From: Paenibacillus psychroresistens
GTDB taxonomy: Bacteria; Bacillota; Bacilli; Paenibacillales; NBRC-103111
Length of the DNA: 64,000 bases
Direction: 5' to 3'
Assembly (NCBI RefSeq): GCF_009728935.1
Contig: NZ_CP034235.1
Coordinates: 2,022,001-2,086,000, forward strand
Shown: positions 46,517-55,524 of the stretch, piece after piece
How positions within the stretch are numbered: position 1 is the first letter of the stretch
Layout of the letters: every line of letters begins with the position of its first letter
The notes under the pieces: model-generated
What the model was told of the DNA's origin: nothing
Seen by the model: the letters and a program-made list of their open reading frames with translations, nothing else
Database searches by the model: none
Translations under genes and position numbers: made by a program

Positions 46517-47509
46517 ATGAATTTAATTTTTTTGAACAGCTTGGAGAAAAGAGTGGAGGAAAATCAGGTTAAGACTTCACAGGTTTCGATTTGTGAACAG
46601 CAAGGGGCTTGGCATGTATTATGGAATGAGATTAATGAGGATGGAAAAGCAGAGCAATCCAGCTGGTTTGAAGGCACACAATGGAATGTTATGCTTCAGG
46701 TTTTCCGTGAAAGGCTGCAAGATAAAATCAAAGAAGGGTATGTACCGTTGCTTGAAGGTTATGGAGATGGTGAGCAAGCCATTTCTTCGAGAAGCAGGGA
46801 AACGCAAATGCTCTATCATTACAGCGAGCTGCATCGCAATGATGAGGTGTTTAATATCTTGCGTGCATGGCGAAAAGAAGAGTCAAGCAAGGACGGGAGA
46901 TCAGCATTTATTATCGCTTCCAATCGCATTCTTGATATGATTAGTGCATTTTTGCCGCATTCGTTAGAAGAACTCAAACAAATCCCTGGCTTGGGTGAAG
47001 GTAGAATTGGTACATATGGTGAAGCAATCATTGCCATAACCAAAGAGTTTGCAAGAGAAACTAGATTTCCACTTCATTGGGTGAATGAAAGAATTGATAT
47101 GCAGCAGTTCGAAATGTGGCTGAGTGAGCAAAGACGATTGCGTCAAGAAACAGCTGAGGTGAAGCTGGCTGGAAAACGTAAGCTTCTAGAGGCTATAGCG
47201 CAAGGGGGAAACCTAGCAACGCTTGAGAAGCAGCTATCCATGACACGACGTGATTTAATACTGGCTGTAGAGGAGTTAGCCAAGGAAGGCTATGATGTCG
47301 ATACACTTGTTGAGCTGGAGTTAGTTGCGGTTGATCACGAAGAACAGAAGCAAGTACAGGAATTATTCGCAGAGCTGGGTGATAAGTATCTTAAGCCTGT
47401 TTTATTCAAGCTTTATAATGAGCAGCAGCTTAAGGAAAAGGACGTAAACAAAACCTATGAATGGATGCGGCTTGTTCGCTTGAAGCACCGCAAGTTAAGT
47501 GCTGTGTAA
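46517..47509 (+). CDS. HRDC domain-containing protein
   Basis: 330 residues from ATG 46517, eight bases after GGAGG (46504-46508); a TTG at 46502 overlaps that site. The HRDC domain (about residues 105-185) is visible as LRAWRKEESSKDGRSAFII, DMISAFLPHSLEELKQIPG and LGEGRIGTYGEAII. HRDC domains bind DNA in RecQ helicases and RNase D, but no helicase or nuclease motif is present here. The C-terminal part is helical and charged. Probable nucleic-acid-binding protein of unknown role. Confidence 0.85.
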   Translation: MNLIFLNSLEKRVEENQVKTSQVSICEQQGAWHVLWNEINEDGKAEQSSWFEGTQWNVMLQVFRERLQDKIKEGYVPLLEGYGDGEQAISSRSRETQMLYHYSELHRNDEVFNILRAWRKEESSKDGRSAFIIASNRILDMISAFLPHSLEELKQIPGLGEGRIGTYGEAIIAITKEFARETRFPLHWVNERIDMQQFEMWLSEQRRLRQETAEVKLAGKRKLLEAIAQGGNLATLEKQLSMTRRDLILAVEELAKEGYDVDTLVELELVAVDHEEQKQVQELFAELGDKYLKPVLFKLYNEQQLKEKDVNKTYEWMRLVRLKHRKLSAV

Positions 47510-47532
47510 ATTTGATATTATAAAAATGAAGA

Positions 47533-47570
47533 GGCAATCCTCCAAGTCATAAACGACTTGGAGGATTGCC
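47533..47570. terminator. Bidirectional terminator after the HRDC gene
   Basis: A perfect 16-base-pair stem (GGCAATCCTCCAAGTC and its complement) closes a 6-base ATAAAC loop between convergent genes. The T tract is weak (ATTTCA), so it may act mainly as a strong stem. Confidence 0.75.
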
Positions 47571-47613
47571 ATTTCACTTAGCCCCTTGAGCATTTATATT
47601 AACTAGATCTCTT

Positions 47614-48357
47614 TCATTCGGGAAAAAAATTGGCAAAAGCACTTTGCAGCTGATTGGCTTCAGGATGATACCAATAGTAATAATTGTCTGCTTTATAGAA
47701 GGTATCCACATAACCTATTGCCGAACCGCTATTCATCACAAATTGATAATAAATCGGCTCAACCACTGCAGCTTTATCAGGATGAATTTGTTCTTTTGCA
47801 GCTCTTTGCAGCATGCTAATTAGAGACTGCTCTTGTCCATTGTCCAATTTAACAATGAGCTTTTGCTTGTTATTCATTGGATAAATAGCTATCTCAGTTA
47901 CCTTATTGCTCTGAACAGCTTCTTCGAAAGACAATCTAAGCTCTTTTTGTTTACTATCCTCCACATAAATTTTGTAACCACCAATAGAATTTTTATTTTG
48001 AACTGCGACAATTTCATGATTTGGATAATCAGCAATTGCACGAACAACGGACCCTACCGCTAAGAGTGCGGCATCTCCATCTTTAGGGATATAATGCGGA
48101 TCATTGACTACATCTGCTACATGGAAAGTAACTTTGCCAATCTCTTCACCAAGCTTGCTTGGGTCAGTAAGAGCTTTTTCCTGAGAACCGGTATAAGAAG
48201 TAGCATTAATCTTAAGAAAATCTGTCCAATCAATTTTAACTTGTTGTTGGATAACAGGATTTTTCTCAGAGATCACATTGCGGCTGCAGCTGGATAGGAT
48301 TAGAGCTATAGTAAATAACACAATCAACAATTTTAGCGCATCTTTATGGAAAATCAT
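47614..48357 (-). CDS. Lipoprotein of unknown function
   Basis: 247 residues from ATG 48357 after CGGAGGTG; an ATG at 48390 lies upstream of that site. A lipoprotein signal ends in lipobox ILSSC. The mature part has DPHYIPKDGDAALLAVGSVV and NHEIVAVQNKNSIGGYKIYV and is mixed alpha/beta. I do not recognise the family. It is probably anchored on the outer membrane face. It lies downstream of cysK in the same direction, 112 bases away. Confidence 0.7.
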   Translation of the reverse strand: MIFHKDALKLLIVLFTIALILSSCSRNVISEKNPVIQQQVKIDWTDFLKINATSYTGSQEKALTDPSKLGEEIGKVTFHVADVVNDPHYIPKDGDAALLAVGSVVRAIADYPNHEIVAVQNKNSIGGYKIYVEDSKQKELRLSFEEAVQSNKVTEIAIYPMNNKQKLIVKLDNGQEQSLISMLQRAAKEQIHPDKAAVVEPIYYQFVMNSGSAIGYVDTFYKADNYYYWYHPEANQLQSAFANFFPE

Positions 48358-48469
48358 CGCGTACACCTCCGCTAGTAAAAATAAGAACATAATGATTGAA
48401 TTATGCTTTATTAAACTAGACGGTTTTGTTTACATTAAGTTGCATAATACCCATATTTTTAACATGCTA

Positions 48470-49399
48470 TTACTCGAAAAGATCAGTGGATAAATAACGT
48501 TCTCCTGAATCCGGTAGTAGAACAACAATTTTTTTGCCTTTGTTTTCAGGTCTTCTGGAGATTTCAGTTGCCGCAAATACGGCAGCACCTGACGATATAC
48601 CCACTAATAATCCTTCTAATCTGGCTAATGCGCGAGCTGTCGCTGTTGCATCCTCCGTTTTCACTTTAAAGATTTCATCGACAACAGCGAGATTTAAGTT
48701 ATCAGGTACAAAGCCTGCCCCAATTCCTTGGATGCTGTGAATTCCTTTCTTTCCGCCTGATAATACGGGTGAATCGGCTGGCTCAACGGCAATGATTTGC
48801 ACGGAAGCTTTTTTCTGCTTCAGAACCTCGCCAACCCCCGTAATAGTCCCACCTGTACCAACGCCTGCAATGAAAATATCGACTTCACCAGCGGTATCCT
48901 CCCATATCTCAACTGCTGTAGTCTGGCGATGAATTTCTGGATTAGCTGGATTATCAAATTGCTGAGCAATAAATGAATCGGGTGTTTGTTCAGCCAATTC
49001 AGCAGCTTTGCGAATAGCACCTGCCATTCCTTCGGCAGCTGGAGTTAACACTATAGTAGCTCCATAAGCCTTTAACAGCTTTCGACGTTCAATGCTGAAG
49101 GTTTCAGGTAAAGTAATAACGAGCCTATAGCCTAATGCTGCAGCAGCAAAAGCTAGTCCAATCCCCGTATTACCACTAGTAGCCTCAAAAATGACCGAAT
49201 TTTTATGGAGTAAGCCTTGATCTTCCGCAGCCTTAATCATTGCAACGCCAATACGATCCTTGACGCTTCCGGCTGGATTATAATATTCCAGCTTGGCTAT
49301 TAAAGAAGCCCCCAGCATTCGAATACGATTATAATTGGTAAGCTCCAATAGAGGGGTATGACCAATCAGTTCTGTTAAATTGCGGGCGATTTTTGACAT
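48470..49399 (-). CDS. cysK: Cysteine synthase (O-acetylserine sulfhydrylase)
   Basis: 309 residues, the usual length. [14 protein letters not shown] begins the fold; the pyridoxal-phosphate lysine is in [11 protein letters not shown] (near residue 44), the substrate loop is TSGNTG, and phosphate binding is at [10 protein letters not shown]. It makes L-cysteine from O-acetylserine and sulfide. A 15-base palindrome sits 21 bases upstream of the start. The nearby LysR gene and organosulfur operon suggest a local sulfur-metabolism theme. Confidence 0.95.
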   Translation of the reverse strand: MSKIARNLTELIGHTPLLELTNYNRIRMLGASLIAKLEYYNPAGSVKDRIGVAMIKAAEDQGLLHKNSVIFEATSGNTGIGLAFAAAALGYRLVITLPETFSIERRKLLKAYGATIVLTPAAEGMAGAIRKAAELAEQTPDSFIAQQFDNPANPEIHRQTTAVEIWEDTAGEVDIFIAGVGTGGTITGVGEVLKQKKASVQIIAVEPADSPVLSGGKKGIHSIQGIGAGFVPDNLNLAVVDEIFKVKTEDATATARALARLEGLLVGISSGAAVFAATEISRRPENKGKKIVVLLPDSGERYLSTDLFE

Positions 49400-49419
49400 G
49401 AAATATCATTCCTTTTTTA

Positions 49420-49434
49420 ATTGGGTAACCCAAT
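49420..49434 (-). promoter_or_regulatory. Palindrome and CymR-like element upstream of cysK
   Basis: ATTGGGT-A-ACCCAAT is a perfect palindrome. On the minus strand it is joined to TAATACCGACTAAATTC, so the stretch 49451-49427 resembles the CymR repressor box (TAAWNC near one end, ATNGG near the other) as I recall it, with spacing off by one base. Confidence 0.35.
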
Positions 49435-49625
49435 GAATTTAGTCGGTATTACAACTTTAGCACCTTGAAGAAGACATGACTAATCAGTTCTTTTGATAGA
49501 AAAAACATGGTTTGGTTATAAATTAGCAATTACAATAAGCAGCGTGGAAAAAAATATCTTACCAAGATTTCTTGATCTGGGATAATAAATATCTTAACTG
49601 GAAATAGTTCCAGACAATAGAAAAA

Positions 49626-49669
49626 CGAAAATAGGAGTAGATTGCCAAAATGCATCTGCTCCTTATTTT
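49626..49669 (-). terminator. Intrinsic terminator of the LysR gene
   Basis: On the minus strand, AAAATAAGGAGCAGAT pairs with ATCTACTCCTATTTT (one mismatch, one bulge) around an 11-base loop, followed by CGTTTTTC. Confidence 0.7.
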
Positions 49670-49799
49670 GATATCTAATGTTAGTTGTCTACTCCATTTT
49701 GGCCATAAAGCATGTGCAATTGAACTCGACCATGTATGGTTTTGCGTGTATTTGCATTAATAGGTAGATTCGCGTAAGGATTCTACTTCATCGCAATAT

Positions 49800-50687
49800 T
49801 TATTCGAAATTAAGCAATTCTTGACGCAAAAAGGCAATTAATCGCTCCCCAGCCGAATTAAATGGGGGGCTTTCTTTTTTTCTAAGCATACCTGTGATTA
49901 GACCTGAATCCAAATCCCGCAATTCTTTTAAGATAGTGCCTTCAGGTAAGGGAGTGACCGAAATTAAAGGGACAACGGCTAAACCAAAGTTAGCTTGAAC
50001 ATAATATTTTAAGGCGGCCATGCTCCCAATTTCAGTAGCTAAATAAGGGCTCCCACCTTTCTCAAGCAAGGACCTTTCCAACTTCTTGCGATATGGACAG
50101 GTAGAGGTAGTAAGTAATAAGTTCTCATTCTGCAGGTTGTGCAAATATATATCCTCTTTAATTGCTAATGGATGAGATTGATGAACAAGTAGTCCAAGTT
50201 TTTCAACAAATAGGGGCTCAAAAGAAGAGCCGACTCCAGACTCTGGCGTAGTGCAAATCGCAATATCAATAATCCCATTATCAAGCATTTCGCTAAGAAT
50301 AGAAGTATTGCCAATTTGAATGCTAATCTGAAGCTTGGGATATAGCTGCATAAAAGGTGCGAGAATGAGGGGGATGCGGTAGCTGGCAGTTGGCTCCATT
50401 ATCCCTAGTCGAACTACACCAGATTCACCCTTGATAAATTCGTTCATCGCATGATTCAAGTAGTCATAATCCTTAATTAGGCTATCCGATTTTTCACTAA
50501 ATAAACGTCCTGCCTCAGTTAATCGGAGGTTTTTTCCACGTTCAATGAGCTTAACACCTAAATCAGATTCTAGCTTTTGAATATGCGTGGTGACGGTAGA
50601 CTGAACGTATTGTAATTCTTCAGCAGCCCTCTGAAAGCTGCCTAGCTTAATAATTGTTTTAAACGTTTTAATTGTCCGCAAATCCAT
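49800..50687 (-). CDS. LysR-family transcriptional regulator
   Basis: 295 residues. The winged helix-turn-helix reads FKTIIKLGSFQRAAEELQYVQSTV-type (residues 8-30), followed by the linker helix and a periplasmic-binding-fold effector domain (about 90-290). It resembles the CysL/CbbR branch. It is divergent from the organosulfur operon across 210 bases holding a perfect palindrome and is its likely regulator. Confidence 0.92.
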   Translation of the reverse strand: MDLRTIKTFKTIIKLGSFQRAAEELQYVQSTVTTHIQKLESDLGVKLIERGKNLRLTEAGRLFSEKSDSLIKDYDYLNHAMNEFIKGESGVVRLGIMEPTASYRIPLILAPFMQLYPKLQISIQIGNTSILSEMLDNGIIDIAICTTPESGVGSSFEPLFVEKLGLLVHQSHPLAIKEDIYLHNLQNENLLLTTSTCPYRKKLERSLLEKGGSPYLATEIGSMAALKYYVQANFGLAVVPLISVTPLPEGTILKELRDLDSGLITGMLRKKESPPFNSAGERLIAFLRQELLNFE

Positions 50688-50711
50688 GGATACACCTCAC
50701 TTTAATGGTTA

Positions 50712-50728
50712 GTTCATAAAAAATGAAC
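50712..50728. promoter_or_regulatory. LysR-type operator palindrome
   Basis: GTTCAT-AAAAA-ATGAAC is a perfect inverted repeat and contains a T-N11-A core. It starts 25 bases before the LysR start codon and centres about 58 bases upstream of the predicted operon transcription start, the usual position of a LysR recognition site. Confidence 0.6.
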
Positions 50729-50743
50729 CGTTCGTTCTTATTT

Positions 50744-50771
50744 TTCAATTATACAATTAGTAAATTATACT
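50744..50771 (+). promoter_or_regulatory. Predicted promoter of the organosulfur operon
   Basis: TTCAAT (50744-50749), a 16-base spacer and TATACT (50766-50771). The weak -35 and short spacer suit an activated promoter. Confidence 0.4.
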
Positions 50772-50897
50772 GTATCATAACACTTATCGAATCAAAATCA
50801 CATTAAACCTACAAAAATACTACGAATTAATATTGAATAGAATAAAAAAGTTTATTTGGCAGCTTAGAGCTTCATAAGCAGAGAGGAGGAATAGATT

Positions 50898-52097
50898 ATG
50901 CCTAAGGAAATAGATCGATTTATACGTAATAAACGAGAGCAAGAGCTTGCTCAATATGCAGACCAACTAGCCTCTCAACTTGCGATAACCGCTGACATAT
51001 ATGATAAATCGGGTGATTTTCCTTTTGAACATTATGATATATTACGAAAAAATAATTTTTTTGATTTGACTATACCTGAGGAGTATGGCGGACGAGGCAT
51101 TTCGTTGTATGAGATAATATTGATTCAGGAGAGGTTAGCACGCTGTGATGCATCGACTGCTTTATCGGTTGGCTGGCATCTTGGTTTCTTTTATAATCTG
51201 AGTGTTGTTAGACCTTGGAAGGAAGATATCTTTAAACGATTGTGTGAAGAAGCTATAACTAGCGGGGAATTGCTAAATTTGTTCGTCACTGAGCCTGCTG
51301 GTAATCCAGGAAGAGGGGGAAGAACTCAAACGATAGCACGTAAGGTACCTGGAGGATATATCTTAAAGGGTCGAAAATCATTTTGCACTCTTGCTCCTAT
51401 TTTACAACGATTTACGGTATATGCTTCCTTAGAGAATGAAGAAACTTATGGGGAGTTTCTAGTTGAGAAAAGCGATAAAATTCAATTGGTTACAACTTGG
51501 GACACAATGGGAATGCGATCAACAGGCAGTCATGATTTAATATTAGATGAGGTTTTTGTACCTGAACATGACCTAATGGGGGAATACGGCAGCGGATTAG
51601 AAAGATTGGGGAAGGATAGTGGGGCATCTCTTTTTCATATACCTGCCGTCTACTCGGGAATTGCTTTTAGTGCAAGAGATTTAATATTGGATTTTGCTAC
51701 TAACTACAGCCCGCCAAGCTTGCAGGGGTCTATCAGCGAGTTACCTCATGTGCGAGCCAAATTAGGTGAATTGGAATTAGAGCTTAAGACAGCCCGTACT
51801 TTACTTTATGCTGCAGCAGCAAGGTGGGATGAGAATATAGAATATCGCCCTCATATGTCAGTGGAGTTTCAGCATGCCAAACATGTGGTCTGTAACAAGG
51901 CGATAAGAATAGTGGAGTTAGCCATGCGTATTATGGGTGGCAAAAGCTTGTTAAAAGCCAATAAGCTTGAAAGGTTATTCCGTGATGTTCATTGCGGTTT
52001 GCATAACCCGCCAATGGATGATCAAGTAATTGATGGACTTGCAAGGAATGCATTGGAAGAATTCAAGAAAAATGAATCAACGCTTCATAAACTCTAA
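50898..52097 (+). CDS. Acyl-CoA dehydrogenase-family flavoprotein (SfnB/monooxygenase-like)
   Basis: 399 residues. The N-terminal helical domain has IPEEYGGRGIS and LARCDASTALSVGWH, the middle beta domain has FVTEPAGNPGRGGR, DTMGMRSTGSHD and VFVPEHDLMG, and the C-terminal helices include ELAMRIMGGKSLLK. All are typical of the acyl-CoA dehydrogenase fold, which binds FAD or FMN. Members next to SsuD-like enzymes often act as oxygenases or desulfurising enzymes rather than on acyl-CoA. GAGAGGAGGAA precedes the ATG. It heads the operon. Confidence 0.82.
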   Translation: MPKEIDRFIRNKREQELAQYADQLASQLAITADIYDKSGDFPFEHYDILRKNNFFDLTIPEEYGGRGISLYEIILIQERLARCDASTALSVGWHLGFFYNLSVVRPWKEDIFKRLCEEAITSGELLNLFVTEPAGNPGRGGRTQTIARKVPGGYILKGRKSFCTLAPILQRFTVYASLENEETYGEFLVEKSDKIQLVTTWDTMGMRSTGSHDLILDEVFVPEHDLMGEYGSGLERLGKDSGASLFHIPAVYSGIAFSARDLILDFATNYSPPSLQGSISELPHVRAKLGELELELKTARTLLYAAAARWDENIEYRPHMSVEFQHAKHVVCNKAIRIVELAMRIMGGKSLLKANKLERLFRDVHCGLHNPPMDDQVIDGLARNALEEFKKNESTLHKL

Positions 52098-52219
52098 TTT
52101 CACTAATGATACTTCACATCGTAGAATTCAGTCTATAATTCACGAATTAATACCAAGTATCCCTATATGCAAAGTTTTATATTCGAAGTAATGGAGACTT
52201 CAATTTCTCAAGAGGGGAA

Positions 52220-53089
52220 GTGATTAAGCTGTCCGTTCCATTCATTGGAATTAGTGAGGCCGTTTCACTCATTAATAATAGAGCTGTTATTGCAGTTAGC
52301 GGGAATATGGACATGTCCCCAATGGCTATCATTCGAGAAATCATTCGAAGTGAGCTTAAGCAATTGCATCTGCTCTGCAGCGGTTCAGTTGCAATAAACG
52401 CGGATATCTTAATTGGTGCTGGAATTATTGACACGATTGAGCTATCTCATATTACCTTAGGTGAGTTTGGTTTTGCTCCACATTATAGACGAGCTGCTGA
52501 AAATGGCATTGTGAAAACTTTAGACCATAGCTGTCCTGGATTTGCGGCTGGTCTACAAGCAGCTGTAATGGGTCTTCCTTTTATGTCTGTTCAAGGAATG
52601 CTGGGGACAGATTATCTGAAAGTGAGAGCAGATTTTAAAGTTATTTCTAATCCCTTTCCTCCTTATCAAGATATTGTTTTGGTTCCGCCTATTCAACCAG
52701 ATGTTAGTATTTTTCATGCTTACCAAGCGGATAGGTCAGGAAATGTAATTGTAAACAAGATGCAGAATAATCGAGTTCTTGCACAAGCATCGAAGCAAGT
52801 TATAGTTTCTGTTGAAGAAATTGTTGAAGTGGGACATTTAAATCATTCTTTGGGAACATTGGTGCCTTCTCAATATATTACAGCAATTGTTGAAGCGCCC
52901 TATGGAGCCTATCCAACAAGCTGTACACCTTATTATTCGATGGATCGAGACTACATATTGAAATATGTAGAGGCTTCAAAAAGCACGGAAGCGTTCGAGC
53001 GATACTTGCATGAAAATATAATTACTTATTCTAACTACACAGATTATATCCATCGGTTTATTCGACAGGAGAGTTGTTATGACATATAG
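52220..53089 (+). CDS. CoA-transferase subunit A-like protein (GctA/IpdA type)
   Basis: 289 residues beginning at GTG 52220, close behind AGAGGGG; the exact start is uncertain. The family-I CoA-transferase alpha pattern includes ISEAVSLINNRAVIAVSG near the start and GLPFMSVQGMLGTDYLK in the middle. The C-terminal half ends with an HENI region. It overlaps the next gene by 11 bases, so the two subunits are coupled. In this family the pair transfers CoA between acids, or, in the IpdAB branch, hydrolyses ring-derived CoA esters. Confidence 0.8.
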   Translation: MIKLSVPFIGISEAVSLINNRAVIAVSGNMDMSPMAIIREIIRSELKQLHLLCSGSVAINADILIGAGIIDTIELSHITLGEFGFAPHYRRAAENGIVKTLDHSCPGFAAGLQAAVMGLPFMSVQGMLGTDYLKVRADFKVISNPFPPYQDIVLVPPIQPDVSIFHAYQADRSGNVIVNKMQNNRVLAQASKQVIVSVEEIVEVGHLNHSLGTLVPSQYITAIVEAPYGAYPTSCTPYYSMDRDYILKYVEASKSTEAFERYLHENIITYSNYTDYIHRFIRQESCYDI

Positions 53090-53816
53090 CGCGGAGGAGT
53101 TGATGATTTGTTCGCTAGCTCGTGAACTAAGAGATAGAGAAACAATCGCCGTTGGTAATCATTCTCCGATTCCAGCAGCGGCAGCGTTGTTAGCTCTTGC
53201 AACGCATGCACCCAAAGCTAATGTTTACATCATTGGAGATCCAGCTCACTGGCCTTTCGAAGGGACTAAAGAATTTTTTGATTGGATTCAACAAGGAAGA
53301 GTCGATGTGTTTTTCCTTGGTGGTGCGCAAATTGATTCGTATGGATCCATTAACCTGCACGTCATTGGAGATTATGAATCTCCGAAGATTAGGCTTCCCG
53401 GTGGAGCAGGCTCAGCTATGGTTTACTATCGCTGTAAAAGAATCTTGCTTTTTAAAACAGATCATCAAGTAAAAGGTTTTCCGGAGAAGCTAGATTTTAC
53501 TTCAAGTCATTCCTCGCTTAATTTTCGCGAAGAAAAGCATGGCTTGCTCGAAGCAGTTATCACACCGCTCGCAATCCTTCGACCATCGATTATTACGGGG
53601 CGATTAGAGTTAACTCATTCAGCACCTGAAATGAATGCAGATGAAATTCAACAAAAAACAGGCTTCGATTTAAATATTAAGAATATGGAGCAGCCAATTC
53701 TAGAAATTGTACCACCATCAACTATAGAGCTGCATGCTTTAAGAACTAAGGTAAGGCAAGAGCTTAAACAAATTTATCCGGAATTTACTATAGGAGGGAT
53801 TAGACATAATGGTTGA
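53079..53816 (+). CDS. CoA-transferase subunit B-like protein lacking the usual catalytic Glu
   Basis: 245 residues. GAQIDSYGSINLHVIGDY and RLPGGAGSAMV are conserved beta-subunit segments (compare GctB and IpdB). Where transferase beta subunits have an E-x-G catalytic motif after the first strands, this protein reads VYIIGDPAHWP, so the catalytic glutamate appears to be missing. This favours an IpdB-like hydrolase or another reaction over true CoA transfer. It overlaps both neighbours (11 bases upstream, 8 downstream). Confidence 0.8.
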   Translation: MTYSAEELMICSLARELRDRETIAVGNHSPIPAAAALLALATHAPKANVYIIGDPAHWPFEGTKEFFDWIQQGRVDVFFLGGAQIDSYGSINLHVIGDYESPKIRLPGGAGSAMVYYRCKRILLFKTDHQVKGFPEKLDFTSSHSSLNFREEKHGLLEAVITPLAILRPSIITGRLELTHSAPEMNADEIQQKTGFDLNIKNMEQPILEIVPPSTIELHALRTKVRQELKQIYPEFTIGGIRHNG

Positions 53817-54918
53817 ATTTATTACAATGGCACCTACCTCGGGTGATGGAGAGTATGTGGGAAATACGGGTGGCGGAACAAGCAAGCTTGAAGGCTGGAC
53901 GGCATCAGCAGAACGTGAGCCGAGTTTAGCTTACATTACAGAAATCGCGATTGCAGCAGAAAAAAACGGTTTTGGAACGTTACTATTGCCTACAGGCAGC
54001 AACTGCTTGGATTCACTTGTTATTGCAGCAACCCTAGTACCCAAAACGGAAACCTTGAAATTTCTCTTTGCGGTTCGTCCCGGTTTTACAGCGCCAACTG
54101 TTTTTGCGAAGCAATTTGCTAGTCTTGATTATTTATCCGGTGGTAGAGCTTTAATAAATGTTGTCACAGGTGGCTCTCCAGCCGAGCAAGCAAGTGACGG
54201 AGATTTTTTGGATCATGGAGCGCGTTATCGCCGTACAGATGAATTTATCCAGGTGGTTAAACGCTTGTTTACAGAAGAAAAATTTGATCATGAGGGTGAG
54301 TTTTACCAACTAAAAGCGGCTTCCTTATTTCCAAAACCCGTGCAAGCTGAACCGCAAATCTATATTGGTGGTGCTTCAGAAGCAGGTATTCAAGTAGCAG
54401 CTTCTGTGGCGGATGTTTATATGATGTGGGGAGAAACCACTGATTTTATTCGGGAACGAATTGAAGAAGTAAAGGCGGCTGTAAGTGAGCACAACAGAAA
54501 GCTAAGCTACAGTATCTCTTTTCAGGTAATCCTCGGGGATACAGAAGAGCAAGCATGGGCGAATGCTCAGAAAACGATCAGTAAAGCAGATCATATCGCC
54601 ATCTCAGGTAAGGAACAAGCGAATATTAAAGGAGATTCCGTTGGTTTGAAAAGGCTGCATCAGCTGATGGTAGATTCTAAAGCTCAGGATTTTCGAATTG
54701 GTCCAAATTTGTGGGCAGGCTTAACTCAAGTATTAAGTGGAAACTCGATAGCCTTAGTAGGTACACCGGATCAAGTAGCGGATCGAATTATTGAATATAT
54801 CCAATTAGGCTTTGATAAGGTCTTATTAAGAGGCTTTCCCCATTTAGAGACAATTGGAGCTATCGGAAGTGAGATCATTCCAAGGGTCCGTGCCAGATTG
54901 GCAGCATTAGAACTTTAG
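53809..54918 (+). CDS. LLM-class flavin-dependent monooxygenase, SsuD-like
   Basis: 369 residues. The bacterial-luciferase-like barrel shows GTLLLPTGSNCLD, FLFAVRPGF, QFASLDYLSGGRALINVVTGG and PQIYIGGASEAG, closest to alkanesulfonate monooxygenases that use FMNH2 and O2 to cleave C-S bonds and release sulfite. No flavin reductase gene is visible nearby, so reduced flavin must come from elsewhere. It overlaps the upstream gene by 8 bases and is followed 15 bases later by a thiol dioxygenase-like gene. Confidence 0.88.
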   Translation: MVEFITMAPTSGDGEYVGNTGGGTSKLEGWTASAEREPSLAYITEIAIAAEKNGFGTLLLPTGSNCLDSLVIAATLVPKTETLKFLFAVRPGFTAPTVFAKQFASLDYLSGGRALINVVTGGSPAEQASDGDFLDHGARYRRTDEFIQVVKRLFTEEKFDHEGEFYQLKAASLFPKPVQAEPQIYIGGASEAGIQVAASVADVYMMWGETTDFIRERIEEVKAAVSEHNRKLSYSISFQVILGDTEEQAWANAQKTISKADHIAISGKEQANIKGDSVGLKRLHQLMVDSKAQDFRIGPNLWAGLTQVLSGNSIALVGTPDQVADRIIEYIQLGFDKVLLRGFPHLETIGAIGSEIIPRVRARLAALEL

Positions 54919-54933
54919 GAGGTTGTACAAATC

Positions 54934-55524
54934 ATGAGTATAAAATATCCATTTAGCGAGTTAGAGCACGATATCCGTTCTGTTCTAGCAGTGAATCAAG
55001 ATTACAGTGCAATTGTTGATCAAATTCGTCCTTTTTTAGAAAAACTATTACAAACAGAGAATCTAGTTCCTGCTAGCTATCTTAAGCCACAAGCTGATAA
55101 ATATGCCCAATATTTGTTATACAAGCCAGAGGATGAAGCCTTCTCTGTAATTGCATTCGTTTGGGGGGCGGGACAGAAGGCACCTGTGCATGATCACCTA
55201 ATTTGGGGGTTGGTTGGAGTGTATACAGGTGAACTAGTGGAAACCCGATATCGTCGCATAGATAACGGCCTTGCTGCTGCACAGCAATTCATATTAGAAA
55301 TTGCAAAGACAATTCAAGTTGTTAAGGGAGACATTTCCTTTGTATATCCGCCTAAATACGATATTCATGGGGTTTCTAATCTATCCGATGATACGGCTAT
55401 CACGATTCATATTTATGGTGCGGATATTGGTAAGAAGCCTCGTCATATTCATGATCCCTTAACCGGCAGCTTAAGAGATGTGGTAACAAAGCATGACAAT
55501 GCAGAAGCGATTTATCTGTCATGA
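54934..55524 (+). CDS. Cysteine dioxygenase-family thiol dioxygenase
   Basis: 196 residues. The cupin iron site is visible as GQKAPVHDHLIWGLVGVYTG (His-x-His near residues 84-86) with a further His in KYDIHGVSN. The family oxidises cysteine, 3-mercaptopropionate or related thiols to sulfinic acids with Fe(II) and O2. AGGAGG precedes the ATG. Context with an SsuD-like enzyme suggests stepwise oxidation of an organic sulfur compound. The substrate cannot be assigned. Confidence 0.85.
   Translation: MSIKYPFSELEHDIRSVLAVNQDYSAIVDQIRPFLEKLLQTENLVPASYLKPQADKYAQYLLYKPEDEAFSVIAFVWGAGQKAPVHDHLIWGLVGVYTGELVETRYRRIDNGLAAAQQFILEIAKTIQVVKGDISFVYPPKYDIHGVSNLSDDTAITIHIYGADIGKKPRHIHDPLTGSLRDVVTKHDNAEAIYLS

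Larger units (their letters stand above)
49400..49799. other. 400-base intergenic region upstream of cysK
   Basis: It contains the cysK ribosome site (AAAAAAGGA), the palindrome at 49420-49434, an adjacent CymR-like element, and at 49626-49669 the terminator of the LysR gene. The remainder (49670-49799 and 49455-49620) shows no gene or clear signal. Confidence 0.6.
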
